Source: an uncultured Methanobrevibacter sp. (GTDB lineage: Archaea; Methanobacteriota; Methanobacteria; Methanobacteriales; Methanobacteriaceae). From it: a DNA stretch of 49,107 nucleotides. Below, piece by piece: positions 1 through 8,734 of this stretch. The position numbers and the translations under genes are program-made. Positions within the stretch are counted from its first letter, which is position 1. Every line of letters starts with the position of its first letter. Location of the stretch: contig NZ_CAMJCX010000008.1 of NCBI RefSeq assembly GCF_946404245.1, positions 1-49,107 of the forward strand, written 5' to 3'. The notes under the pieces were generated by a model. The model made no database searches. It was given only the letters and a program-made list of their open reading frames with translations, and was not told the DNA's origin.

Positions 1-1
1 A

Positions 2-547
2 TTATATTAAATCTAGCTCACTTAATCTATCGTAAGCTCTTTCGACGCCTAATTTTGCGTCACTACGGGTTTTAGCTCCAGTACATACAACTTTACCGGA
101 CCCGAATAATAATAAGACCACTTTAGGATCAGATAATCTGTATACTAAACCTGGGAATTGTTCAGGTTCATATTCAGTATCTTCGAGTTCTAAAGCAACT
201 GCCTCTAAATTTAATGTGGATTCTAAGTTAGCAGAAGCCACAATGTTTTGAATTTTAATTTCAAACTCTTCAGGAATGTCAGTGTCGACAGTCCTCATTA
301 AATCTACAGTTTTCTTGATTGCTAATTTAGAATCATCTATAGATTTTGCTCCAGTACAAACAAGCTTACCAGAGCTAAAAATTAATGCTGCTGTTTTAGG
401 ATCTTTAAGTTTGAAAACTAATCCCGGAAACTGTTCACGATTAAAATTAACCCCTTCTAAAGCTTTGGACACTTCAGTAAGAACAATGTCTTTACCAATG
501 CTTGCAGAAGCAACAATGTTTTCAATTTTTATATCAACATCGGTCAA
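2..547 (-). CDS. tbp: TATA-box binding protein (TBP)
   Basis: General archaeal transcription factor that binds the TATA box and nucleates TFB and RNA polymerase. The 181-aa product is the typical archaeal TBP size and shows the two internal direct repeats of the saddle fold: EQFPGLVFKLKDPK...SGKLVCTGAK in the first half and EQFPGLVYRLSDPK...SGKVVCTGAK in the second. The start codon is TTG at 545-547, placed by a strong GGAGGT ribosome binding site (554-559, minus strand) six bases upstream; no ATG lies nearby. The stop codon is at 2-4, so the gene is complete. It is transcribed alone, away from its neighbour. Identification is secure. Confidence 0.97.
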   Translation of the reverse strand: MTDVDIKIENIVASASIGKDIVLTEVSKALEGVNFNREQFPGLVFKLKDPKTAALIFSSGKLVCTGAKSIDDSKLAIKKTVDLMRTVDTDIPEEFEIKIQNIVASANLESTLNLEAVALELEDTEYEPEQFPGLVYRLSDPKVVLLLFGSGKVVCTGAKTRSDAKLGVERAYDRLSELDLI

Positions 548-902
548 TTTAAAACCTCCATAAGTTATTAAAAGTAGTAAGTAAAATTTAAGAAAACAAA
601 AAAATACATTAAATTTTTACTAATAAAATATTTAATTTAAATAGTATATAAAGGTATGTTTATTTAAAACATTAATGAAAATATTAAAAGAAAATAAAAA
701 ATTTTAAAATTTCAAATAACTACTTGTTTATATATTAATAATGCAAATCAATATTAATAGTTATCATTTATAAAGTTTACTGATTTTTATTGATATTTGA
801 TGAAAAAAAACTATGAAAAATTATTTTAGAAAGATTAGTGAAATAAAGTTGAAGGAATCAACCGGCAAAATTAATTTTAAGCATATAATTACAATAATCA
901 GC
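548..902. promoter_or_regulatory. AT-rich spacer with the tbp promoter
   Basis: No gene is visible in this 355-base stretch. On the minus strand a BRE/TATA-like CCTTTATATACTAT (641-654) would start transcription near 620 and give tbp a leader of roughly 70 nt. A second TATA-like stretch lies around 727-740. The rest is low-complexity A/T sequence running to the 3' end of the asparagine-synthase-like gene. The promoter is inferred from the motif only. Confidence 0.5.
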
Positions 903-3251
903 TCATATTTTTTTGCCGATTCTATTTTTCATCTTATTAAATACTCCTTTGGACTTAGGTTTTTCCTTCCCCACATCTTTAGCTTTTTTATCCTTAACCG
1001 TGTTTGGATTTTCTTTTTTAATATTTTTCTTCGGTTCATAAACACTGTTGCGATTAAAAGGCAACCATTTTATATGGATGTCGACGATTTCACCGTCTTT
1101 AACACCTCTTTCAAAAACAAGGGGCTTGATGTTGCTGACCAATGTGTTTTCTTCCAGATGTTCCTCGCCATTGATTTTAAAACTGAGATAATCAATAAAT
1201 ACGGGGAATCTGTTATTGTTTGCATCCTTAACATCAGGAGATTTCAGAAATACCTTTAGAGTTCCATCATTAATGCACTTAAGTTTTAATGTTAAATCAC
1301 CTGAAAAGCTTTTTATGACTTTTCCAACACCCTCATCATTACTGAACCACTTAGGGGAATCAAAAAAGCAATTTTTATCAGAAATATGGCAAAGGTCCAC
1401 AGAATTGTTTGAATCTCCGAAATTCTTTATATCAATTCTTGCAGTTGCATATTTCAATATCAGCTCACGGCATTGCCTGCTCATATCATGTTCAAAATTA
1501 TTATTGCTGAAGCTGTCAAGCCATTCATACAAGTTTGACTGCCTAAAACAGGAATAATTAATGTCATTGATTATTTTCAATACTGAAAAAGCGGGAAAAG
1601 CCTTCTTCAATGGGAAATAACTTCTTGTCTCTATTGATTTTGAAATGTTATAATATGACTCCTCGGGCAGATATTTCATATATTCCATTTTAAACATTCT
1701 TGAATGGAAGATATCCTTTAAATAGCCATTAATGAATGCAGGACCGTTTTGACCTGACTGAAAGATGTCTGAAACGGAAATTGCGCTGTCATCAATATTC
1801 GGCTTAGGAATCCCTGAACATGAATTTGATAAATCCTCATCGGTGTCCGGTTCGGAGATGAACTCATAGTCAATAGGACTGTAAGGGGAAATCTCATTTA
1901 TTTTTCTGGCATATTCAATTGTCTGCTTATCAAAATACCTATCTCCTTCAATATCAAATTCCAATAGTTTTGGACAATATCTCAGTAAAATCAATGTAAT
2001 GAGTAAAAAATTATCCTCACATTCCTCTGTTGATATCTTTAGCTTATGCAAATCGGGATCGAGTGCTGGAGTCAAGTTAATTCTATTTGAGAAGTAATCC
2101 TCAACACTCAACTTGCCGAAGTGGTTGCAGCATCTCACTTCAGAGTAAACAAGGTTACTTAATTCTTTCGAGTTTTTATCTTCAATCGAGAATTCCTCGC
2201 TTAATTCATCGAAAGTGTTTTGGGCAACGTTTTCAGTTGGAGTTTGAAATGACGGATGTGTTTTTCTGGAGAATTTTGAGAAATACTTTTTTAAATCCTG
2301 AGGAGTTTTTCCACGGAATGAATCATACTCCCTTAAAGTTTCACCTGCCTTGCCGCTGATATAATAAACCGGTTCGTCAGTTTTCCCGAATCTGTAATTC
2401 AGTTCATTGTTAAATCCCAATTTAACATAAAAGGACTGGTTCAATACAGTCTTGAAGTCATTGTAATACTCCATTTTGGATCGAATAGGATTGTTGTTCA
2501 ACGGAAAATCAAAATGATTGGCTATTTCTGTTGCTATTTTAAAATCTTCACTGTGCGTGTGGTTATCGTCATCAATGGAGACAATGTGAATCTTATTTAA
2601 ATCTATATTCGCACACAACCATAAAACCGAAATGACCCTTGTGTCAAATCCTCCGCTTAAGGCAACCTGAATATTGTTTGTTTTCCTCTTAAGGGACCTG
2701 ATTATATTGACCCATTTCTCAAACCACCTATCCAATACATCCAAACCTTCCCTTGAATTCAAATCAAGAGTATGCTCCATAAAATCAATCTTTTCAAAGC
2801 TTAAAGTTTTATTGTCCTTGTCAATGTGAATAGTGTAGTTTCTGGGGATTCTTTCAATTTCGTTGACCAATGTTTCCTTAAAGCTAAATGTACTTAATCC
2901 GCAGGACATCAATACTTTAGCAAAATCCTCATTTAATGACAGCTTATAGTGATTTCTGAGGTGTTCAACAAGATAGTTGAATGAATTTGAAACAGCGAAA
3001 TTTTCACCGTCATCATATACATACAAACCGTATGAGCCGTTGAAATCCTGAAATATGGAAATGGAGGATTCGAAATTTTTAACTAGAACGTAGGTACCTT
3101 CCCCACCGCCGGAAACATTCGCATCATTACAATCAAATATGACCTTATCATTGCTGAACACATATCCGTATAACCTGTCTTCAACTGAATCCAGATTATT
3201 GGAATCTATGATGAAAAACTCTTTTTTTAGTAACTCCCCAAACTCAGACAT
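903..3251 (-). CDS. asparagine synthase-like protein (PP-loop amidotransferase homologue)
   Basis: A 782-aa protein related to asparagine synthetase B. An N-terminal part (about residues 1-165) resembles the Ntn glutaminase-like domain but has no cysteine directly after the start Met (it begins MSEFGEL), so it probably does not hydrolyse glutamine. The synthetase PP-loop SGGFDTR lies near residues 199-205, where asparagine synthetases have SGGxDS. The C-terminal ~200 residues are unlike AsnB: a beta-rich segment, then a very basic Lys-rich tail. A GTG lies in frame 12 nt upstream, but the GGTGA ribosome site fits ATG at 3251. It stands alone between tbp and a divergent cyaB-like gene. The family label is sound; the substrate is unknown and an amide-transfer or adenylating role on a glycan or peptide is only a guess. 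Confidence 0.8.
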   Translation of the reverse strand: MSEFGELLKKEFFIIDSNNLDSVEDRLYGYVFSNDKVIFDCNDANVSGGGEGTYVLVKNFESSISIFQDFNGSYGLYVYDDGENFAVSNSFNYLVEHLRNHYKLSLNEDFAKVLMSCGLSTFSFKETLVNEIERIPRNYTIHIDKDNKTLSFEKIDFMEHTLDLNSREGLDVLDRWFEKWVNIIRSLKRKTNNIQVALSGGFDTRVISVLWLCANIDLNKIHIVSIDDDNHTHSEDFKIATEIANHFDFPLNNNPIRSKMEYYNDFKTVLNQSFYVKLGFNNELNYRFGKTDEPVYYISGKAGETLREYDSFRGKTPQDLKKYFSKFSRKTHPSFQTPTENVAQNTFDELSEEFSIEDKNSKELSNLVYSEVRCCNHFGKLSVEDYFSNRINLTPALDPDLHKLKISTEECEDNFLLITLILLRYCPKLLEFDIEGDRYFDKQTIEYARKINEISPYSPIDYEFISEPDTDEDLSNSCSGIPKPNIDDSAISVSDIFQSGQNGPAFINGYLKDIFHSRMFKMEYMKYLPEESYYNISKSIETRSYFPLKKAFPAFSVLKIINDINYSCFRQSNLYEWLDSFSNNNFEHDMSRQCRELILKYATARIDIKNFGDSNNSVDLCHISDKNCFFDSPKWFSNDEGVGKVIKSFSGDLTLKLKCINDGTLKVFLKSPDVKDANNNRFPVFIDYLSFKINGEEHLEENTLVSNIKPLVFERGVKDGEIVDIHIKWLPFNRNSVYEPKKNIKKENPNTVKDKKAKDVGKEKPKSKGVFNKMKNRIGKKI

Positions 3252-3438
3252 TGTTCCCTTCACCTGCTAAAAGTATACTTAAAATTTATATAAAAACTAC
3301 TATTTATAGTGATATTCCGTATATAAATAATGCCTATGATTCGCCATCAATAACATTTCAAAGTGAAATGGGAAACATCTGAAGCTCATAATTTAGACAG
3401 TTATAATAATAAACAATTACATAATAATATCAGATACC

Positions 3439-3984
3439 ATGATAGAAGTTGAAGTGAAAGCAAAAATAGACAGTTTTGAAGAAATTGAAGAGAGACTCGC
3501 TGAAATCGGTGCGGAAAAAAGCAAAAATGAGTTTCAGGAAGACATCTATTTCAATAGCCCTGTGGTTGATTTTGCCCAAACCGACGAGGCGTTGAGAATA
3601 AGAACCACAAAGGAAGATGACAAAACAAACATATTCATCACATACAAGGGACCCAAAATAGACTCAAAATCCAAAACCAGAAAAGAGATTGAAATGGGCA
3701 TCGATGACTCAGAAAAATGCGCAGACATCTTTGAGGAAATAGGTTTCAAGAAGGTGAGGACAGTCAGAAAGAACAGACAGTACTACAAATATGAAAACTT
3801 TGAGATATCCCTGGACGACATAGAAGGGCTTGACCCGTATATGGAAATAGAAATTGCCCTTGATGATGGTGAGGACTACAGTGAAGCTCAGGACAAAATT
3901 TTCGGACTTTTCGAAAAATTGGGCATCACTGACGGGTTTGAGAGAACTTCATATCTGGAGCTATTAGAAAACTTATATAAATAA
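3439..3984 (+). CDS. cyaB: CYTH-domain protein, class IV adenylate cyclase-like
   Basis: A 181-aa CYTH-superfamily protein (CyaB and thiamine triphosphatase fold). It opens with the signature MIEVEVKAKI, matching the ExExK motif whose acidic residues bind metal and whose Lys contacts triphosphate. RIR (LRIR near residue 53), TYKGPK and a C-terminal LEIEIAL-type strand (YMEIEIALDD) complete the tunnel fold. Archaeal members are usually annotated as class IV adenylate cyclase, but triphosphate hydrolysis is equally possible; the sequence does not decide. Divergent from the asparagine-synthase-like gene; about 175 nt separate them. The ribosome binding site is weak. Confidence 0.85.
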   Translation: MIEVEVKAKIDSFEEIEERLAEIGAEKSKNEFQEDIYFNSPVVDFAQTDEALRIRTTKEDDKTNIFITYKGPKIDSKSKTRKEIEMGIDDSEKCADIFEEIGFKKVRTVRKNRQYYKYENFEISLDDIEGLDPYMEIEIALDDGEDYSEAQDKIFGLFEKLGITDGFERTSYLELLENLYK

Positions 3985-4032
3985 CAAACCTATTATAATA
4001 TTATATTAGATTAATTTTTAGAAGTGATTATA

Positions 4033-5202
4033 TTGCAATATTTTATAAGTCATTATAACAAAGAGTCTGAATTAACATTTCCAGATGACATTACAATTTA
4101 TGACACTACTTTAAGAGACGGCGAACAAACACCTGGAGTTTGTTTCAGCTTTGAAGAAAAATTAGAAATCGCAAGAAAGCTTGATCAATTTAAGATACAT
4201 CAGATTGAAGCCGGTTTCCCAATTGTTTCAGAAAAGGAAAAGGAATCCGTAAAGGCAATAGCTAACGAAGGCCTTGACGCTACAATTCTTGGATTGACAA
4301 GAACAAAACCTGAAGACATTGACGCTGCACTCGACTGTGATGTGGACGGTGTGATTACATTTGTCGGAACATCAGACATCCACCTTGACCACAAGATGCA
4401 CATTACAAGACAAGACGCAATCAACCTATGTGAAAGCGCAGTGGATTACGCAAAAGACCACGGCCTGTTCGTTGCATTTTCCGCAGAGGATGCAACAAGA
4501 ACAGACATCGAATTTTTAAAACGTATTTACGGCAAAGCTCAGGAATGCAAAGCGGACAGAGTCCACATTGCAGATACAACCGGAGCTATTACCCCTCAAG
4601 GAATCAAATACCTTGTCGAAGAACTTGTAAAAGACATAGACATCGATATTGCAGTTCACCTGCACAATGATTTCGGTCTTGCAGTTATCAACTCAATCAC
4701 AGGTGTTCTTGCAGGTGCAAAAGCGGTTTCAACAACCGTCAACGGTATTGGTGAAAGAGCAGGTAACGCTTCACTTGAAGAACTCATCATGGCAATGAAA
4801 ATCTTATACGGAAAAGACTACGGATTTAAAACCAAATACATCAAGGAACTGTCTGATCTCGTGTCAAGAGCAAGCGGCCTACCTATTCCATACAACAAGC
4901 CTGTTGTCGGAAACAACGTATTCAGACACGAATCCGGAATACACGTAGATGCGGTTATTGAAGAGCCTCTCTGCTATGAACCTTATCTTCCTGAACTGGT
5001 CGGTCAAAGAAGACAGCTTGTTTTAGGTAAACATTCAGGCTGCAGGGCGGTAAGGGCAAAATTGAATGAATGTGACCTTGAAGTAAGTGATGAGGAACTT
5101 ATTGAAATCGTAAAACAGGTCAAAAAATCAAGAGAAGAAGGAAAATACATCAACGACCAAGTATTCAAGGACATTGTTAAAAAAATCAGTAAAAGGGAAT
5201 AG
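4033..5202 (+). CDS. aksA: homocitrate synthase AksA
   Basis: Condenses 2-oxoglutarate (and longer 2-oxo acids) with acetyl-CoA, the first step of chain elongation to 2-oxosuberate for coenzyme B. The 389-aa product has the LeuA/HCS family TIM-barrel signature YDTTLRDGEQTPGVCF, the metal-binding HLHNDFG, and NGIGERAGN, then a C-terminal HxGKHSG-like segment (LGKHSGCRAV). It lacks the long LeuA regulatory domain, as expected for AksA. A GTG at 4024 could extend it, but that GTG is part of the GTGATT ribosome site, exactly 3 nt before TTG 4033, the spacing seen at neighbouring genes. Next to the homoaconitase subunit, which supports AksA over citramalate or isopropylmalate synthase. Confidence 0.9.
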   Translation: MQYFISHYNKESELTFPDDITIYDTTLRDGEQTPGVCFSFEEKLEIARKLDQFKIHQIEAGFPIVSEKEKESVKAIANEGLDATILGLTRTKPEDIDAALDCDVDGVITFVGTSDIHLDHKMHITRQDAINLCESAVDYAKDHGLFVAFSAEDATRTDIEFLKRIYGKAQECKADRVHIADTTGAITPQGIKYLVEELVKDIDIDIAVHLHNDFGLAVINSITGVLAGAKAVSTTVNGIGERAGNASLEELIMAMKILYGKDYGFKTKYIKELSDLVSRASGLPIPYNKPVVGNNVFRHESGIHVDAVIEEPLCYEPYLPELVGQRRQLVLGKHSGCRAVRAKLNECDLEVSDEELIEIVKQVKKSREEGKYINDQVFKDIVKKISKRE

Positions 5203-5208
5203 ATTGAA

Positions 5209-6462
5209 ATGAACATTACTGAAAAAATATTATCATCAAAGGCAGGTCACGAAGTGAGTCCGGGAGAAATCATTGAAATCCCAGTCGACCTTGCAATGTC
5301 ACACGACGGAACTTCACCACCTGCAATCAAAACCTTTGAAAAGATAGCGGACAAGGTATGGGACCCTGAAAAGATAGCAATTATCTTTGACCACAACATC
5401 CCTGCAAATACAATCGGCTCCGCCGAATTTCAGAAGGTCTGCAGAAATTTCATCAAGACTCAAAACATAACTAAAAACTTCATTCACGGAGAGGGAATCT
5501 GCCATCAGGTAGTTCCTGAAATGGGATTGGTCGAACCCGGAAAAGTCATTGTGGGTGCTGACTCACATACATGTACATATGGTGCATTCGGAGCATTTTC
5601 AACCGGTATGGGTGCAACAGACCTTGCAATGGTTTGGGCAACAGGAAAAACATGGTTCATGGTTCCTGAAGCAATTAAAATGACAGTCGAAGGGGAACTC
5701 AACCCATACATTGCACCGAAAGACATAATATTAAATATAATCGGCGAAATGGGAATTGCAGGCGCAACATATAAAACAGCGGAGTTCTGCGGCCCGACAA
5801 TAGAAAACATGGGCGTTGAAGGAAGAGCAACCATGTGCAATATGGCAATAGAAATGGGTGCAAAAAACGGAATAATGGAACCTAACCGTGAAGTTATCGA
5901 TTACATATGCAAAAGAACAGGCAAACAGGAATCTGAACTCAACATTGTAAGATCAGACAAGGATGCAGTATATTCACAGGAAAAGCACTTTGACATAACA
6001 GACATGGAACCTCAAATCGCCTGTCCGAATGATGTTGACAACGTATGCGACATCTCAAAAATCGAAGGAACCTCAATTGACCAGTGCCTGATCGGGTCAT
6101 GTACCAACGGAAGGCTGTCCGACCTGAAGGATGCGGCTGACATACTCGAAAATCAAAAAATCTGCGATGACATCAGATTACTGATTCTTCCGGCTTCAAG
6201 GGAAATCTACAAACAGGCAATGCATTTAGGATACATCGACACATTCATAGATTCCGGAGCAATAATCTGCAACCCTGGATGCGGACCATGCCTCGGAGGA
6301 CACATGGGAGTGCTGTCCGAAGGCGAATCATGCATTTCAACAACAAACAGGAACTTCAAAGGAAGAATGGGAGATCCTGCATCATCAGTTTACTTATCAA
6401 ATTCAAAAGTAGTAGCTGCTTCAGCAATTAAAGGAGTTATTACTAATCCAAAAGATTTATAA
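5209..6462 (+). CDS. aksD: homoaconitase / isopropylmalate dehydratase large subunit (AksD/HACN type)
   Basis: 417-aa LeuC-family hydro-lyase large subunit carrying the [4Fe-4S] ligands: a Cys in GSCTNGR (near residue 297) and the pair in CNPGCGPCLGGHMG (near 357). ADSHTCTYGAFGAFSTGMGATD is the family signature. It dehydrates and rehydrates homocitrate-type acids, or isopropylmalate/citramalate, with a separate small subunit (AksE/LeuD), which is not in this window. Only 6 nt separate it from aksA, and the DUF98 gene follows after 9 nt, so they form one operon. Context favours the coenzyme B pathway; methanogens carry a second LeuC-type paralogue for leucine/isoleucine, so the exact substrate is inferred. 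Confidence 0.85.
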   Translation: MNITEKILSSKAGHEVSPGEIIEIPVDLAMSHDGTSPPAIKTFEKIADKVWDPEKIAIIFDHNIPANTIGSAEFQKVCRNFIKTQNITKNFIHGEGICHQVVPEMGLVEPGKVIVGADSHTCTYGAFGAFSTGMGATDLAMVWATGKTWFMVPEAIKMTVEGELNPYIAPKDIILNIIGEMGIAGATYKTAEFCGPTIENMGVEGRATMCNMAIEMGAKNGIMEPNREVIDYICKRTGKQESELNIVRSDKDAVYSQEKHFDITDMEPQIACPNDVDNVCDISKIEGTSIDQCLIGSCTNGRLSDLKDAADILENQKICDDIRLLILPASREIYKQAMHLGYIDTFIDSGAIICNPGCGPCLGGHMGVLSEGESCISTTNRNFKGRMGDPASSVYLSNSKVVAASAIKGVITNPKDL

Positions 6463-6471
6463 GTGATTTAA

Positions 6472-7035
6472 ATGCAGAATGATAAAAACGAAGCAAACAA
6501 ACCATTAATCGAAAAAATCAACGACCTTGAAAAAGACTACGGCGAGAAATTCTCAAACACACAGAAAATTCTGCTGACAACAGACGGGTCCATTACTGCA
6601 ATTTTAGATGTGCTTTACGGAAAAATCAGTCTGGACACCCTCGACCAACATTTTGAGGATGCTGATGAAGAGCGTGCTAAATTGGTGAATGTCAATGCAG
6701 GCGATGAAATTAATTTTAGAGAAGTTATAATGCATAAGGGCGACCAGCCTCTGATATATGCAATATCCCACGTTCCGTTAGGAAGGTGCAGCAAGGAAGT
6801 CTGTTCCGATTTGCTCAGGGCAGATATACCGATTGGAAGAATTTTAAAAAATTACAATATAGAATCCAGAAGGGAAATCAACAATATCTTCATAGAAAAG
6901 CCAAACGAAAAGCTAATCGATTTGTTTAAAACAGATGAAGACTTCCTGGCAAGGGATTACGTTATCATCAGCAATGATGAAATCCTGATGTGGATTAAGG
7001 AAATGTTTCCGGTTAGCTATTTCAAAGAGATTTAG
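6472..7035 (+). CDS. DUF98 / chorismate-lyase-like protein
   Basis: 187-aa protein that I recognise as the DUF98 (chorismate pyruvate-lyase-like) family. Features include LLTTDGSITAILDVLYG near residue 35, FREVIMHKGDQPLIYAISHVPL (~82-103) and the closing YVIISNDEILMWIKEMFP. The family is linked to making 4-hydroxybenzoate from chorismate, a precursor of the methanopterin-type cofactor in methanogens; that link is from family knowledge and not shown here. GTGATT-TAA-ATG sets the start. It is the third gene of the aksA-aksD operon and is followed 8 nt later by fen1. Confidence 0.7.
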   Translation: MQNDKNEANKPLIEKINDLEKDYGEKFSNTQKILLTTDGSITAILDVLYGKISLDTLDQHFEDADEERAKLVNVNAGDEINFREVIMHKGDQPLIYAISHVPLGRCSKEVCSDLLRADIPIGRILKNYNIESRREINNIFIEKPNEKLIDLFKTDEDFLARDYVIISNDEILMWIKEMFPVSYFKEI

Positions 7036-7043
7036 GTGTTAAA

Positions 7044-8027
7044 ATGGGTGTTAAACTTAAGGACATAATTGAACCTGAAAAGATTGACTTTAAAGATTTG
7101 GAAGGAAGGGCCGTATCTATTGATGCATTCAATACGCTATACCAGTTCCTCTCAACCATCAGACAAAGGGACGGAAGGCCATTGACAGATGAAAATGGAA
7201 ATATCACATCCCACTTGAGCGGAATATTATACAGAAACTCATCAATGGTTGAAAAGGACATCAAACCAATTTACGTCTTTGACGGACAGTCCAGTGAACT
7301 TAAAAGTGACACCCAGGCCAAAAGAAGAGAAGTTAGAGACGAGGCTGAAAAGATTTACAAGGAAGCGCTGGCCCAGGGAGATACCGAAAAGGCCCGCAAG
7401 TTTGCAATGAGATCATCAAAATTATCACCGGAAATTATCGAATCCTCCAAAAAGCTTCTGACCTTAATGGGAATACCGTACGTCGAAGCCAAGGGAGAAG
7501 GTGAAGCTCAGGCAGCATACCTTGTTGCAAACGGCGATGCATATGCAGTGGCCTCCCAAGATTACGACTGCCTGCTTTTTGGAGCCAAAAGGGTTGTAAG
7601 AAACCTTGCAATCAATTCAAATCTGGGAAATCTTGAATATTATGAATTGAACAGGGTTTTAAAAGAACTTAAAATTACCCGTGAAGAACTGATTGACATG
7701 GGAATTTTAATCGGAACCGATTTCTGTGAAGGCCTGAAGGGAGTAGGTGCAAAAACCGCTCTCAAATTGGCTCATAAGGGACAGCTTAAAGAGAAATTGG
7801 CAGAGCTTCAGCAACAGTCCACCCACGATTTGGATGAGGTCAGGGAACTGTTTTTAAATCATAATGTCAATACCGACTATAAAATCAAGTGGGAAAAACC
7901 GAAACAGGACAAGCTAATTGAATTCTTATGCTATGAACACGGATTTTCCGAAGACCGTGTTGCGAAAGCATCAGACAAGCTTAAAAATTTAAACTCATCC
8001 CAGGGCAGCCTTGATGCCTGGTTTTAA
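7044..8027 (+). CDS. fen: flap endonuclease FEN1
   Basis: Structure-specific 5' nuclease that removes flaps during Okazaki fragment maturation and repair. The 327-aa length is standard for archaea. The N-terminal MGVKLKDII is kept (the Gly after processing contacts the active site). Metal ligands are visible in SIDAFN (~27), VFDG (~80), KGEGEAQ (~151-153), SQDYDCL (~172-174) and GTDF. The helix-hairpin-helix GLKGVGAKTALKL binds DNA. The C-terminus QGSLDAWF is a PCNA-interacting PIP box. GGTGTT-AAA-ATG sets the start. It ends the aksA operon and converges with the DUF2119 gene across 17 nt. Confidence 0.97.
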   Translation: MGVKLKDIIEPEKIDFKDLEGRAVSIDAFNTLYQFLSTIRQRDGRPLTDENGNITSHLSGILYRNSSMVEKDIKPIYVFDGQSSELKSDTQAKRREVRDEAEKIYKEALAQGDTEKARKFAMRSSKLSPEIIESSKKLLTLMGIPYVEAKGEGEAQAAYLVANGDAYAVASQDYDCLLFGAKRVVRNLAINSNLGNLEYYELNRVLKELKITREELIDMGILIGTDFCEGLKGVGAKTALKLAHKGQLKEKLAELQQQSTHDLDEVRELFLNHNVNTDYKIKWEKPKQDKLIEFLCYEHGFSEDRVAKASDKLKNLNSSQGSLDAWF

Positions 8028-8044
8028 AATTAAAAAAAAATAGA

Positions 8045-8695
8045 TCAATATGGAGGGAAATCCTCTCCAAACACTTTTTTTGCATATTCTACAGCCAGCT
8101 CAACTTGAGGGGCATAATACTTGAGCATCTCCGTTTCAAAATACTGTCTTGAAGGAGATTTTAAAATGAGTTTCAGCAATTTTTCATAGGTCTCAATGGC
8201 CAGTTTCCTATTGAAGCCGAATTCCTCTTCCAGATCTGGAGTTAATTTTTCAAAACATGGAAATTCCAAAGTTTTACAGACAGTTTCTGTTGAAAAATAT
8301 GTCATTCTAATCAGGGGTGAAACTGAAGACACCAATACATGATTTCCCAGTTTAATCAACGGAGGAACACCAGTCTTTTTATATCTCTCCATTGAGGTTA
8401 ACTTTTCATAGTTTTTAAGATTGTAACAGTGCAGTTCAGTGTAGAAATCAGGCTCGAAGTATTCTATCAAATTTAAAATCTTCTGGCCTATCTCGGACTG
8501 ATAATATTCCTTTTTAATTGTTGAAATATAAGGAGTCTTGTCAAAATTATAAAAATAGAACTGTCCGGGGGATAAATCCTCTTCTTGAATTCTTTGAATG
8601 AATTTCAGGGAGGTAACCCCTTCATTTCCGTGAACGCCACCAACAAAAAGCTTGGTTGGACCGTCACCGTTATCAATGTATCTGAAATATGACAT
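8045..8695 (-). CDS. DUF2119 protein, aspartoacylase/M14-like metallohydrolase fold
   Basis: 216-aa archaeal protein. Near residue 18 it has GGVHGNEG, matching the zinc-binding GGxHGNE motif of succinylglutamate desuccinylase/aspartoacylase and M14 carboxypeptidases. Near residue 92 ELHCY resembles the third zinc-ligand region. I assign it to DUF2119 from memory. It may hydrolyse an amide or peptide bond, but no substrate is known and catalytic residues beyond the zinc ligands are not certain. It lies downstream of the homocysteine hydrolase gene on the same strand (27-nt gap), across an ahcY hairpin. Confidence 0.7.
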   Translation of the reverse strand: MSYFRYIDNGDGPTKLFVGGVHGNEGVTSLKFIQRIQEEDLSPGQFYFYNFDKTPYISTIKKEYYQSEIGQKILNLIEYFEPDFYTELHCYNLKNYEKLTSMERYKKTGVPPLIKLGNHVLVSSVSPLIRMTYFSTETVCKTLEFPCFEKLTPDLEEEFGFNRKLAIETYEKLLKLILKSPSRQYFETEMLKYYAPQVELAVEYAKKVFGEDFPPY

Positions 8696-8714
8696 AAAAA
8701 AAGAAAAAAAAATT

Positions 8715-8734
8715 TGAAGGAATTATGTTCCTTC
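8715..8734 (-). terminator. hairpin around the ahcY stop codon
   Basis: GAAGGAA (8716-8722) pairs with TTCCTTC (8728-8734); the stop codon TAA (8723-8725) sits in the loop. T-rich sequence follows in the direction of transcription. Confidence 0.55.

Noticed and set aside
813-1259. 148-codon plus-strand frame near the start of the window
   Set aside because: Most of it lies antisense inside the asparagine-synthase-like gene, has no ribosome site and looks like low-complexity Phe/Ile sequence.
8716-8734. GGAA-TTATG-TTCC as a second NrpR site
   Set aside because: The spacer is five bases, not six, and it lies at the 3' end of ahcY where it forms the terminal hairpin. A similar GGAA-N7-TTCC at the fwdC end fails for the same reasons.
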